A stretch of 42,624 bases of DNA, from NCBI GenBank assembly GCA_036003365.1, contig DASYSL010000048.1:1-42624 (forward strand). Reading direction: 5' to 3'. The position numbers and the translations under genes were made by a program. Shown one piece after another: positions 14,446 to 23,589 of this stretch. This stretch comes from DASYSL01 sp036003365. GTDB taxonomy: Bacteria > Eisenbacteria > RBG-16-71-46 > DASYSL01. Every line of letters starts with the position of its first letter. Positions within the stretch are counted from its first letter, which is position 1. The notes under the pieces are model-generated. The model had not been told where the DNA came from. It saw only the letters and a program-made list of their open reading frames with translations, and made no database searches.

Positions 14446-15483
14446 GTGAAGCGCGAAGATTACCTCCGTCACCCCACGCGACCCCTCGACCTCTCGAGCG
14501 TGAAGACGGTGGCCGATTTGGTGGAGGCTTTCGGAGGCACGTCGTTCCAGAGCCGAAACCTGCACCATGCCATGCAGATCTGGGGTCGCGCGCTGGCCGA
14601 GGACGACTGCATCATCTTCCTCGGGCTCTCCGGCGCCATGGTGCCCGCCGGCATGCGCAAGGTCGTGGTCGACCTCATGCGCTCGCGCTGCATCGACGTC
14701 CTGGTGTCGACCGGGGCCAACCTCTATCACGACCTCTACGAGGGCCGGGGCGGCATGCACTTCCTCGGCCGCGAGCACGTGGACGACGTCGAGCTGGCCA
14801 AGTACGACATCGACCGCGTCTACGACACCTACGCCGACGACCTCGTCTTCCATCAGCTCGACATCACGATCGGCGACCTGGCGGCGGGCCTCGAGCCGCG
14901 CGCCTGGTCCACGCGCGAATTCCTGCGCGAGGCGGGGCGCACCTTCAAGCTCAAGGACTCGATCGTGGGCACGGGCTACGAAGAGGACGTGCCCATCTTC
15001 TGTCCCACCTTCCACGACTCCGGTTGGGGCATCGGCTGGACCCGCATGTACAAGGAAGCCGAAGCCGCGGGCCGGCCGCATCCCACGCTCGACCTCATCC
15101 GCGACAACCAGGAGATCGCCGCCCTGCGCCTCGGCGCCAAGGAATCGTGCGGCATCTACATCGGCGGCGGCGTGCCCAAGAACTACACGCAGCAGATCGA
15201 GCCCATGATCGAGGTCATGACCGACCAGCACGCGCCCGGCCACAAGTACGCCATCCAGATCACCACCGACGCTCCGCACTGGGGCGGCCTCTCGGGCTGC
15301 ACCTTCGACGAGGCCAAGTCGTGGGACAAGATGGTGGACGACTTCCAGGGCTCGCAGGTGTTCCTCGAGGCTTCGGTCGGCTTCCCGCTCCTCGCCAAGG
15401 CGGTGCTGGAGCGCTACGAGGAGAAGGCGAAGAGCCGCAAGAAAGGGTTCCTGGAAGCGCTCGCCGCGGGCCTCCGGCGGTAG
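14446..15483 (+). CDS. Deoxyhypusine synthase-family enzyme (bacterial polyamine-type)
   Basis: The 345-residue protein matches the deoxyhypusine/homospermidine synthase fold, which uses NAD to transfer an aminobutyl group from spermidine to a lysine or to another amine. Visible motifs are GLSGAMVPAGMR (60-71), STGANLYHD (88-96), IGGGVPKN (239-246, NAD site), and DEAKSWDKM, where Lys295 aligns with the catalytic lysine of the eukaryotic DEAVSWGKI motif. Bacteria lack hypusinated eIF5A, so a polyamine substrate is more likely (inference). GTG at 14446 follows AGGGAGGG at ideal spacing, so the extra upstream codons are not used. It is followed after five bases by two outer-membrane protein genes, an odd context for a polyamine enzyme. 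Confidence 0.88.
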   Translation: MKREDYLRHPTRPLDLSSVKTVADLVEAFGGTSFQSRNLHHAMQIWGRALAEDDCIIFLGLSGAMVPAGMRKVVVDLMRSRCIDVLVSTGANLYHDLYEGRGGMHFLGREHVDDVELAKYDIDRVYDTYADDLVFHQLDITIGDLAAGLEPRAWSTREFLREAGRTFKLKDSIVGTGYEEDVPIFCPTFHDSGWGIGWTRMYKEAEAAGRPHPTLDLIRDNQEIAALRLGAKESCGIYIGGGVPKNYTQQIEPMIEVMTDQHAPGHKYAIQITTDAPHWGGLSGCTFDEAKSWDKMVDDFQGSQVFLEASVGFPLLAKAVLERYEEKAKSRKKGFLEALAAGLRR

Positions 15484-15488
15484 TCTCG

Positions 15489-16163
15489 TTGCGCCGCGAA
15501 CGCGCCGTCGCACTCGCGGCGCTTCTCTTTTGGCTCGCCCAGCCGTGCGATGCTCTCGCCTTCGAGCGTGTGGGCCCGTGGTCGTTCGGCGCCTGGTATG
15601 GCATCGGCGTGCCGGCGGCCGGGGATATCAATCACCAGATCGATCTCACCAACCTCGCGCTGTCGAGCGCCATCGGGCCCTTCGAGACGAACCACGAAGT
15701 GCACGCCGATCTGCGCCACGAGCTGAACGACAAGTGGGCGCTGGAAGGGCACGGCGGCTACTGGTGGAAGCGCCGCGGGGAAGGCCTCTACACGCGGCGC
15801 ATCTCGGCCATCCCGCTCGAGCTGGGCGCCGTCCTCACCACGTTCAACTCGGCACGCGCGCGCGCCGGGTTCACCGCTGCGGCTGGGCTCCTGGTGAACG
15901 CGACGTTCGCCGGCGAGGATCCGCTCGGCGGCGTGCACGACAGCGGCACGGGCGGGATCGGCGAGCTGGGGCTCACGGGCGAGCTGCAGCTTTCGCCCGC
16001 ATGGTCCCTGCAAGGCCGCTTCGTCGGCCGCTACGCCAAGGCCAAGAACGTGCTGCCCGATGACGGCGATCTCGACTTCAGCGGCATCTCCGGCAACATC
16101 GGCTTTCGCGTCTCCTTCGACACGCGCTCCCCGATCGACTCCACGGAAACCCAGAAGAAGTGA
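15489..16163 (+). CDS. Small outer-membrane beta-barrel protein
   Basis: The 224-residue protein begins at a TTG five bases after the upstream stop, giving a signal peptide (RRERAVALAALLFWLAQPCDALA). The mature part is a series of amphipathic strands (WSFGAWYGIGVPAAGDINHQ, WALEGHGGYWWKRRGEG, ARAGFTAAAGLLVNATF, WSLQGRFVGRYAKA, GNIGFRVSF), fitting an eight- to ten-strand barrel. No GTG or ATG start fits the signal peptide better, and the frame upstream to 15024 is shadow of the synthase gene. Its stop overlaps the next gene's start (GTGA). It resembles the following gene in design, so the two may be diverged paralogues. Function unknown. Confidence 0.65.
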   Translation: MRRERAVALAALLFWLAQPCDALAFERVGPWSFGAWYGIGVPAAGDINHQIDLTNLALSSAIGPFETNHEVHADLRHELNDKWALEGHGGYWWKRRGEGLYTRRISAIPLELGAVLTTFNSARARAGFTAAAGLLVNATFAGEDPLGGVHDSGTGGIGELGLTGELQLSPAWSLQGRFVGRYAKAKNVLPDDGDLDFSGISGNIGFRVSFDTRSPIDSTETQKK

Positions 16164-16825
16164 AGACAGCGATCGCGCTCGCCGTCCTGACGGCCGCGTG
16201 GGTCACGGCCCGGCCATCGCTCGCGGCCGAGGCGCGCTTTCCCAAGGGTGCTTGGAGCGTGGGCGCCACGGGCGGCGTGGCGTTTCTCCGCATGGGTGAC
16301 GTCAACGATCAGATCCGCACCCTGAACGGCTCGACCCAGAGCTTGTTCGAAGAGATCCATCACGGCGGCGAGTGGGCGGGCGCGATCCGCTACGCGGTCG
16401 ACGATCGCTTCTTCGTGGGGCTCGAGGCAGGCGGGATCAGAGCCCATTCCAAGGACCCGGCGAGCGGGCGGGAGCTCGTGGCGCGTGGCACGCCCGCGCT
16501 CGTCCAGGCCGGCGTCCAGATCGACGCCTCTGACGACGTCGCCGTGCGCGCCATCGGCGGGCTCGGCGCCCTCATCCACGCGCGCTTCGAAGAGCTCGAG
16601 CCTGGGCAAACGGGGGCCAGCATGGGGCGAGTGGAAGGCACCGCCGCGCTCGGCTACGCGGGCGCCGAGGTGGAAGTGCGCGTGAGCGGCGGCCTAGGCA
16701 TCCAGGCGCAAGCGCTCCTGCGGGCCGCGCTCCTGCAGCATCCCGACGGCGCTCCGTACGACGTGGATTTCTCCGGCGGGGCGCTGCGCGGCGGCGCGCA
16801 ATGGACGTTTGGCGGACGCCGCTGA
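16160..16825 (+). CDS. Small outer-membrane beta-barrel protein
   Basis: The 221-residue protein has a signal peptide (KTAIALAVLTAAWVTARPSLA) followed by strands such as WSVGATGGVAFLRMGDVNDQ, WAGAIRYAVDDRFFVGLEAG, ALVQAGVQIDASDDVAVRAI and GAEVEVRVSGGLGIQAQAL, ending GGAQWTFGGRR. GDVNDQI here and GDINHQI in the preceding protein occupy the same position after the first strands, supporting common origin. GTG start overlaps the previous stop by four bases, so this is the third gene of a unit led by the deoxyhypusine synthase-like enzyme. Function unknown. Confidence 0.7.
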   Translation: MKTAIALAVLTAAWVTARPSLAAEARFPKGAWSVGATGGVAFLRMGDVNDQIRTLNGSTQSLFEEIHHGGEWAGAIRYAVDDRFFVGLEAGGIRAHSKDPASGRELVARGTPALVQAGVQIDASDDVAVRAIGGLGALIHARFEELEPGQTGASMGRVEGTAALGYAGAEVEVRVSGGLGIQAQALLRAALLQHPDGAPYDVDFSGGALRGGAQWTFGGRR

Positions 16826-16981
16826 GTGCTTCCCTTCTGGAAGGTGGGGGAAAGTCGCGCTAGGATTGAGCCACGACGCGGTCCGAGCGTCGACGCCCCG
16901 CGCCACGCCGGGAACACCCCCTTCCCGCCGGGCGCTCGATTCGAATCGATCCGGCATGGCTGCCCTGCACCTGGGGGTTGG

Positions 16982-19738
16982 ATGTCACGATCCCGCTCAC
17001 GGGATCTTTCACCTGCGCCTTTTCTTCTGATCGTGCTCGCGCTGGCCAGCGCGCTGCCTTGGTGCGCCCCGGTGCCGGTTCTCGCCGCCGCCAAGTCGCT
17101 GACCTGGCCCTTCGCAGTCGACACGACACGCGCCGGTCGGCACGCCGCCCGGCACGCCGCCGGGGGCCTGCGCCCGCTCGATGTTCCCGACATCTCGGGC
17201 TTCGGCAAGATCACGCGCGCCGGCAACGTGTGGATGAAGACCACGAACATCGGCGTCATGGGCAATCCTTTCACCGCGATCTCGAGCGATCCCTCTTGCC
17301 AATGGCCGGGACCCTCGGGCGTCGAATACCTCTTCTACACCGGGCTCTGGGTGGGCGCGGTGGATCCGACGACCCTGGAGCCATCGCGGCGCCGGCGCGT
17401 GAGCGCCGACACCGAGTGGCGGCCGCGCTCGACCGATGCCGTCGACCACATCTATGAAACCGGCATCAACGATCCGCGCGGCCGGGCCTATGAGAACGAC
17501 GACGGCGACGGCCGGCTGGACGAGGATCCGTTGAACGGCTACGACGACGACCGCGACGGAGCCATGGACGAGGACGGGGCAGACATCGGCGACCAGGGCT
17601 TCAACTGCGTCATGCGCGACGATCAGCCGCAGGCCATTCAGGAGGCGAAGGAGGAGGCGCACGTGCCCCTGGGCCTGCAGGTGCACCAGAGCACCTACGC
17701 GTTCAGCTCGCCCGAGCTGCGTGACGTGGTCTATGTGAGCCAGGAAGTCGAGAACGTGAGCGGTCACGATCTCGACTCGGTGTACGTGGCGTGGCTCGTG
17801 GACCAGGACGTGGGGCCGATCGCCGACGGCCGCTATTTCGCCGACGACATCCCCGAGCCTCAGATCCCGCAGGGCCCCGATCCATCGTTTCGACCGGTCT
17901 CCTGGGACGATCTCCTGAGCCCCAATGCGCCGTACAAGCAGATCGTCGAGGAGAGCGATCCCAAGTTTCAGCCCATCACCGTGGACGCGGAGGTCGTCGG
18001 GCGGTGTCCCATCGACTCGATCTTCGTGCGCGGTTTCACCATGACCGATGACGACGGCGACGGCGGGCGAACGCCGGGCGCTTCCACGTTCCTGCTCCTC
18101 GATTACCCGCACGATCTCACCGGCACCAAGGCACCGCCGCACGTCGGCTTTCGCATGTTCGCCTACTACACGCCCGGTCTCGCCTTCTCGCAGGGAGGGC
18201 TGCCGGGCAACGATCTCGAGCGCTATCAGGTGATCTCGTCCACGCAGAACGTGGACGCCAGGACCGGGCTCATCACCGCCCGGCGGCCGGATCGCGCCGG
18301 CGATTACGAGTGCATTTGCTCGGTCGGGCCGTTCCCGAAGCTGAAATGGCGGGAGCGCATCCAGGTCGTGTGGGCGATGGCCGTGCAGAACGAGGATCGC
18401 ACGTATCCGCGTGACGACCGGCGGCATCGCTACAAGGACGTGATCGCCAACGCGGTCACCGCGACTCTCGGCTACCACGGTGTCTACGAATCGGTCCCCT
18501 TGATCCCGACTTCCGACGGGCCGGGCCGGGAAACGCCGCTGCGCGCCCAGCCGGGTCAGGAATACGATTTCGCGGACTGCCACGATCTGGCCCAGCGGCC
18601 GTTTCCGAACATCCGCCATGTGTCGGCCAACTTCGATACCTGGTTCGATCTCGACTGCAACTACTGCACGGGCGTGGCGAATCATGTGGAGCGCCACTGG
18701 GCCGAAAGTCATCCTCCGCCCAATCCGCATCTGCGCGCGATTCCCGAAGATCACCGCGTGCGGCTCCAATGGGACAATTCCTCGGAGTACACGCCGGATC
18801 CCGATGCAGACGCGTTCGATTTCCGAGGCTACCGCGTGTGGAAGGCGTCGAACTGGAAGCGGCCGGGCGGGCAGATCGGGCCCGACGAGACGCTGTGGGA
18901 GCTGTTGGGGACGTACTATTACTACGACGAGCTTCACCCGTTGGTGGAGAAGCCGGTGTCGGTGTCGGGCGAGACTTTGACCGTGAAGACGGCCGACGTG
19001 CTCGTCAATCGCACGTGGGCCCCCGGAAATCCGTTGCCGCGCGTGATCCACGCGAGCCCGGTGCCGTGCATCCCCCAGCCTCCCGAAACGCCGGCGCCCA
19101 ACAGTCCGAGCCGCCCCGAAGGGGAGCCGTGCGAGTACGTCACGGGACAGATGCACTTCGCGGGTGTCAACGGGCTGGATTCGGTGATCACCGACTATCG
19201 CGTCCACAAGTTCGTGATCGGACGCTGGCAGCTCGAGGATCCCCAGGTCCTCAACGGGTTCACCTACTTCTATTCGATCACGGCGTTCGACTCGAGCGGC
19301 CGGGGGCCGACGGCGGTCGGACTCGAGGGGCGGCGGGCGGCCTTGCAGAACGAGGCCGTGGTGCCGCAGTCCTCGTACCGGGCGGGGGAGGATGGAGGCA
19401 AAGCCTACGTGGTGCCCAACCCGTATCGGGGCAAGGCGAGCTGGGACCTGACGCCCAACGCGACCGATCCCACGGGCACGCACGTCGATTTTCTCAATCT
19501 GCCGCACGACTGGATGCTGGTGAAGATCTACACGCTGAGCGGTGACCTGGTGCAAGAGATCCGGCCCGGCGACCTGCGCGTCGACGGCCACCTTCAGAAA
19601 GAGACGCCCGACGACCAGCAGGCGACCTGGGATCTGTTGTCGCGCAACGGACAGGACGTGGTGAGTGGGATCTATCTTTTCTCGGTCGAGACGAATCAGG
19701 GACAGCGGCAGCAGGGCCGCTTCGTGATCATTCGATGA
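16982..19738 (+). CDS. Large secreted protein with Asp-rich segment, Fn3-like region and FlgD-like sorting tail
   Basis: The 918-residue protein has a signal peptide (PAPFLLIVLALASALPW core). An Asp-rich stretch at ~172-204 (NDDGDGRLDEDP, DDDRDGAMDEDGAD) resembles calcium-binding loops. A middle beta-rich domain has VYVAWLVDQDVG, echoed in the protein encoded at 22070. A Fn3-like segment (VRLQWDNSSEYTPDPDADAF, GYRVWKAS) follows. The end reads VVPNPYRG, VKIYTLSGDLVQEI, DVVSGIYLFSVET and RFVIIR, a FlgD-like/type-A sorting-type C-terminus. I start at ATG 16982, where the signal peptide begins, with GGGGTTGG upstream. It overlaps the next gene (ATGA). Probably exported and surface-attached or released; no catalytic motif seen. 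Confidence 0.8.
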   Translation: MSRSRSRDLSPAPFLLIVLALASALPWCAPVPVLAAAKSLTWPFAVDTTRAGRHAARHAAGGLRPLDVPDISGFGKITRAGNVWMKTTNIGVMGNPFTAISSDPSCQWPGPSGVEYLFYTGLWVGAVDPTTLEPSRRRRVSADTEWRPRSTDAVDHIYETGINDPRGRAYENDDGDGRLDEDPLNGYDDDRDGAMDEDGADIGDQGFNCVMRDDQPQAIQEAKEEAHVPLGLQVHQSTYAFSSPELRDVVYVSQEVENVSGHDLDSVYVAWLVDQDVGPIADGRYFADDIPEPQIPQGPDPSFRPVSWDDLLSPNAPYKQIVEESDPKFQPITVDAEVVGRCPIDSIFVRGFTMTDDDGDGGRTPGASTFLLLDYPHDLTGTKAPPHVGFRMFAYYTPGLAFSQGGLPGNDLERYQVISSTQNVDARTGLITARRPDRAGDYECICSVGPFPKLKWRERIQVVWAMAVQNEDRTYPRDDRRHRYKDVIANAVTATLGYHGVYESVPLIPTSDGPGRETPLRAQPGQEYDFADCHDLAQRPFPNIRHVSANFDTWFDLDCNYCTGVANHVERHWAESHPPPNPHLRAIPEDHRVRLQWDNSSEYTPDPDADAFDFRGYRVWKASNWKRPGGQIGPDETLWELLGTYYYYDELHPLVEKPVSVSGETLTVKTADVLVNRTWAPGNPLPRVIHASPVPCIPQPPETPAPNSPSRPEGEPCEYVTGQMHFAGVNGLDSVITDYRVHKFVIGRWQLEDPQVLNGFTYFYSITAFDSSGRGPTAVGLEGRRAALQNEAVVPQSSYRAGEDGGKAYVVPNPYRGKASWDLTPNATDPTGTHVDFLNLPHDWMLVKIYTLSGDLVQEIRPGDLRVDGHLQKETPDDQQATWDLLSRNGQDVVSGIYLFSVETNQGQRQQGRFVIIR

Positions 19739-22098
19739 GAACCCGCATCCCGCTCGCCGTCGCCCTTCTCGTCCTGGCGGTCGGACTTTCCTGCTCGAAG
19801 CCTGCCCCGGTGGAGGTCGCGGGCGTCGATCAGCGGCCGTCGATCGAGCTTTCCACCGCGCCCCAGCAGGGCGACTCCGTGTTCTACGTGGTGAAGTTCA
19901 CCTGGTTCTCGTACGACCCCGACGGGCAGGTGCTCTCGTTCCGTTACGCGGTGGACCCGCCGTTCGCGGGCGACACGGCCTGGGTCCAAACCACCAATCA
20001 CGATCTGACTCTGCGCTTCAAGTCGAGCCAGCCAGGAAGCGGAACGCCCAGCGGCATCGCCGGCACCGACTATCATGTGTTCGCGATCGTGGCCGTGGAC
20101 GATCAGGGCCTTCCCTCGGCCGTCCAGTCGGTGGCGTTCACCTCGTACACGGTGGCGCCCACGGCCCGGTTGCTGTTCCCCACACCCAATCACCTCATCA
20201 CCGCCGTCACCCCCACGAGCGTGCGCCTGCAATGGACGGGCACGGATCCGGACGGACCCAACCACGTTCCGGTGAAATACAAGATCAAGCTGGTCGAGCA
20301 GACGGTGGTTCAGACGGCCCTGGGGCTCGGCTCCCTCCTGCCCACGGCGAGCGACCTGCAGAGCTATTTCAGCCGCGAAGGACCGGCCTACGCGAGCTGG
20401 GACTCGATGGGGAGCGACACCACCGTGAAGCAGTACAACGGTCTCACGCCGGGCACCGTTTACTACTTCGCCGTGCTCGCCATCGACGAAGTCGGAGCCT
20501 ACGATCCGCGGTTCGACCTCGACCGCAATCTCTTGCGCTTCCGGCCTTCGAGCGAGCTCTTGGGTCCCAAGCTCACGGTGTACAACGACATCTTCACGGC
20601 TTCGGCTTCTTCGGTCGACCTGTCGCCCTCGCGCCTCAATCATGTCCCCATGCCGTCAGGTGAGGTCTTCCGATTCAACTGGTCGGCGACTCCGCCTCCG
20701 GGCGGCACGGTGGTGGGCTATCGCTGGGTGCTCGATCCGGTGAACGGCGATCTCAGCGACGAAACGCCCCGCGACAACGACTCCCAGACCTACCGCTGGT
20801 CGGGATGGGCGCTCGAGGAACAGAGCACCACCGTCGGTCCTTACACGGGCGACGAGCCGCACTATCTCTACGTCGAGGCGCGCGACAACTCGGGCGGCAT
20901 GAGCCTGGTCCAGGTCGAGGTGGACGTCGAGACGCGGGTGGGGAAGTTCCTGGTGGTCGACGATTTCATGGGTCCGCCGGACATGGACTACGGGCCCACG
21001 AGCCCGAACAGCTTTCAGCCCTACGGGAACTTCCCGACCGAAGCCGTGCTCGACACGTTGCTCTACGCGGTGGGAGGGAAGCCGTACCAGCACCGACCGG
21101 CCGGCACGCTGAGCCAGCCCGGGATGTTCGCGGGCTTCGACTACGACACGCTCGATTACCGATTCCGCAGGACGGTCGGCCTTCCCTTGGAGCTCTTGTT
21201 CCGTTACCCGGCCGTGATCCTCTATTGCGGCGTGCGCGATGGCACCGGTCCGAGCGCGACCCTGGGATGCTTGCGCTACATCACCTTCCGCCAGACGCCC
21301 AATCCGCTGGCGGCCTATGTGGCTCACGGTGGCAAGCTTTTCCTCTTCGGCGACGGGGTGATCTACTCGCTCATGCTCAGACCTGGCGACTCGTCGAGCC
21401 AGATCATTCGCATCATCACGCCGGGCAGCTTCCTCTACGACTATATGAAGCTCCAAAGCGGGTACAAGATCGGCGGCTCGGGCACCAATCCGCTCGACTA
21501 CATGATCGGCGCCACGCCCTATCTGCAATCGCACATCACGCCCGGACGCCGCTGGCCTGTGGACACCCTGCAGACGTTCACGCGTGTCTGCGACGACCCG
21601 CGTGTCGGTCCTTCCTCGGTTCGCAACCAATCCAGATGGGGCGGGTTGCCTTGCCTCGACCTCACCACGGAGTTCAACGACTGGCCGTCGGGATTTCCGG
21701 GCGGCCTCAAGACCCAGCTCTACGTCTCGACGGCCAATTCAATCATCCAGATCCTGGCGGACGGAAAATCAGGCTCCGCCCTGGATACCCTGTATCTATG
21801 GCGCGCCGTGAACTACATCGGAGGAGCCCGGGCCACGAATCCGGACGGAAAACCAGTGATGTGCGCGTACGAAGGCCCGGACTCGGGCCCCCTCGTGTGG
21901 AGTGGCGTGGCGCTCTGGTTCTTCGATCGTCAGGAGCTGCGGCAGCTGGCGAGAGCGGTCCTGGGCTCTTTCGGCATCCAGCCAGCGACCGGCGACCCAT
22001 CCTTGTTCCGCGGTCCCGGAAGCGCGGAGCACGTCGCCGACGGGCCGCCGCCTTCCGCGGGCGCGCGTCCTATCGCAAGCGCACGGCCTTCTGAGTGA
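19735..22098 (+). CDS. Large secreted lipoprotein-like protein with Fn3-type repeats
   Basis: The 787-residue protein starts RTRIPLAVALLVLAVGLSCS, a signal with a plausible lipobox (GLSC, Cys20). Its N-terminal half carries two or three Ig/Fn3-like modules with recurring patterns: FTWFSYDPDGQVLSFRYAVD, VRLQWTGTDPDGPNHVPVKY and FNWSATPPPGGTVVGYRWVL. The C-terminal ~380 residues, from KFLVVDDFMGPPDMDYG onward, look like a globular domain (FLFGDGVIYSLM, LYLWRAVNYIG). Its ATG overlaps the previous stop, so it is the partner of the sorting-tail protein. It lacks such a tail itself, suggesting a membrane-anchored partner. Its 3' end overlaps the convergent gene by 29 bases. No family recognised beyond the modules. 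Confidence 0.75.
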   Translation: MRTRIPLAVALLVLAVGLSCSKPAPVEVAGVDQRPSIELSTAPQQGDSVFYVVKFTWFSYDPDGQVLSFRYAVDPPFAGDTAWVQTTNHDLTLRFKSSQPGSGTPSGIAGTDYHVFAIVAVDDQGLPSAVQSVAFTSYTVAPTARLLFPTPNHLITAVTPTSVRLQWTGTDPDGPNHVPVKYKIKLVEQTVVQTALGLGSLLPTASDLQSYFSREGPAYASWDSMGSDTTVKQYNGLTPGTVYYFAVLAIDEVGAYDPRFDLDRNLLRFRPSSELLGPKLTVYNDIFTASASSVDLSPSRLNHVPMPSGEVFRFNWSATPPPGGTVVGYRWVLDPVNGDLSDETPRDNDSQTYRWSGWALEEQSTTVGPYTGDEPHYLYVEARDNSGGMSLVQVEVDVETRVGKFLVVDDFMGPPDMDYGPTSPNSFQPYGNFPTEAVLDTLLYAVGGKPYQHRPAGTLSQPGMFAGFDYDTLDYRFRRTVGLPLELLFRYPAVILYCGVRDGTGPSATLGCLRYITFRQTPNPLAAYVAHGGKLFLFGDGVIYSLMLRPGDSSSQIIRIITPGSFLYDYMKLQSGYKIGGSGTNPLDYMIGATPYLQSHITPGRRWPVDTLQTFTRVCDDPRVGPSSVRNQSRWGGLPCLDLTTEFNDWPSGFPGGLKTQLYVSTANSIIQILADGKSGSALDTLYLWRAVNYIGGARATNPDGKPVMCAYEGPDSGPLVWSGVALWFFDRQELRQLARAVLGSFGIQPATGDPSLFRGPGSAEHVADGPPPSAGARPIASARPSE

Positions 22099-23587
22099 AA
22101 GGTCCGTGATCGGTGATGAGCCGGAAGAAATAGACTCCCGTCGGAGCGCTCGTCCCCGCGAGCGTCTGGCCGTCCCAGTAGACCTGGTAATAGCCGTCGT
22201 GCGGCATGAGCGCCGGCTCCTTCCACAGGAGCCTCCCGCGCATGTCGAGCACCTGGATCTCGCTTGCCATCACGCCCACGGGCAAGGCGAACTGGAAACC
22301 GGTCGCGCCGCGGAACGGGTTGGGGGACGCCGGGCTCAAGGCGGGGCTCGCGGGCACCGGGAGGGCGTCGGAGAACAAGTTCACCCACCCCTCGCGGGCG
22401 GCGGCGAAACCCTCGCGCAACGCCTGGACGTTCTCAGCCACGCTCGTCGCCCCCGCCCGGCTGCCCACCACGTAGGCGATCACGACATCGATCAGGGCGC
22501 CCGGATTCACGTCGAAGGGGCCGGTCGAGACTAACAGACGCTTGTCCCCCGGAACCGGATCCAGGCACCCCGTCCCGCTGAACGGGTCTCCGTCGTAAAG
22601 AAACTTCGTGGTGTCCGGCCCGCACATCCAGTTTTCGCCCGACTTCGTGTATCCGCGCGCCAGATTCAAAGCCTGCTCATAACTCTCGGGATCGGTTTCG
22701 GAGGTCCACGAGCTGATGGCATGCACCGGGGGCACGGGGCGATTGCGCAAGGAATCGAGGAGGACGCACACGCCCACGGCAGGAGGAGGGGATCCGGCGA
22801 CGCTGGGCGCGGAATCGTAGGCGTAGGCGGCTTTCAGCGCGCTGTCGGCGCCCGCGAGGTCGTCGTAGGGATCGCCGATGTCGGGATCGGCCCACATGCC
22901 GACGTAGAATTCGGGCCAGCGGAAGGACGAGCGGTTCTTGATCTCGTAGTGGACGTACATGACGCGCGCGAGCGAGAGCTGGCGGTTGGAGCCGAAGACG
23001 GTCTGATGCACCTCGGCTTGCAGGCGCGGAGAAGAGCCGTCGAGGTTGTGGTGCGCGCCTTGAAAGGCGTCGTTGAACGTGTTGTAGAGAGTCTGGTCAC
23101 CGATGAGGCGCGGATGGCCGATCGAATCCAAGGGCGCGCCCTCGTTGATGGGCCAGGTGAGCCAGTCGTGCCCGGGATCGCTGAGATCCGTCCGCGAGAT
23201 CTTGTGCACGTAGTTCGACGCGTCGTCCCCGTATGGGTCGGTGGCGTTGCCCGCTCCGTCCATGATGCCGGGCGTGAACTCCGAGCCAAAGTCCGCCATG
23301 GCCGAGCGCGGCACGTCCTGGCGAGCGTAGGACACGAGCCACAGACCCGCGCCATGGATCAGGCGCTGGCCACTGCCTTGAGGCCACTCGAGCCCGATTT
23401 GCTCCGGGCGGTAGTCGCGTGCGATGGGCCCGAAGTTCGGGATGGCCACGCTCAGCTCGTTGATGTCGAAGCGCACCGCGGTGTCGAAGACGAGAGCTTG
23501 GACGCCCGCGGCGGGGGCGAGCGGGGCGGCAGAAGCGGCGGCAGGAGCGAGCAGGAGTGCTGCGGCGAGCCAGGGCCTGAGACGCAT
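22070..23587 (-). CDS. Secreted protein with FlgD-like sorting tail, paralogue of the 16982 protein
   Basis: The 505-residue protein has a signal peptide (RLRPWLAAALLLAPAAASAA). The middle part includes VMYVHYEIKNRSSFRWPEFY and VGMWADPDIGDPYDDLAGAD, which parallels VYVSQEVENVSG and VYVAWLVDQDVG in the 918-residue protein. The C-terminus has PNPFRGATGFQF, IQVLDMRGRLLW, APTGVYFFRLITD and QKAVRLR, a clear FlgD-like/type-A sorting-type tail. Its start is two bases after the stop of the cytochrome gene, so it is second in that operon. The frame upstream to 24169 is shadow. Unknown function; likely exported structural or sensing protein. Confidence 0.8.
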   Translation of the reverse strand: MRLRPWLAAALLLAPAAASAAPLAPAAGVQALVFDTAVRFDINELSVAIPNFGPIARDYRPEQIGLEWPQGSGQRLIHGAGLWLVSYARQDVPRSAMADFGSEFTPGIMDGAGNATDPYGDDASNYVHKISRTDLSDPGHDWLTWPINEGAPLDSIGHPRLIGDQTLYNTFNDAFQGAHHNLDGSSPRLQAEVHQTVFGSNRQLSLARVMYVHYEIKNRSSFRWPEFYVGMWADPDIGDPYDDLAGADSALKAAYAYDSAPSVAGSPPPAVGVCVLLDSLRNRPVPPVHAISSWTSETDPESYEQALNLARGYTKSGENWMCGPDTTKFLYDGDPFSGTGCLDPVPGDKRLLVSTGPFDVNPGALIDVVIAYVVGSRAGATSVAENVQALREGFAAAREGWVNLFSDALPVPASPALSPASPNPFRGATGFQFALPVGVMASEIQVLDMRGRLLWKEPALMPHDGYYQVYWDGQTLAGTSAPTGVYFFRLITDHGPFTQKAVRLR

Positions 23588-23589
23588 GC

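Noticed and set aside
16925..16965. tRNA gene suggested by a TTCGAATC-like T-loop
   Set aside because: No acceptor stem, anticodon arm or D-arm can be built around it; the motif is a chance palindrome.
17009..19591. 860-residue open frame antisense to the large secreted protein
   Set aside because: Composition is His/Arg/Val-rich low complexity typical of an antisense GC-rich shadow, with no motif or signal; the plus-strand gene has clear domains and a sorting tail.
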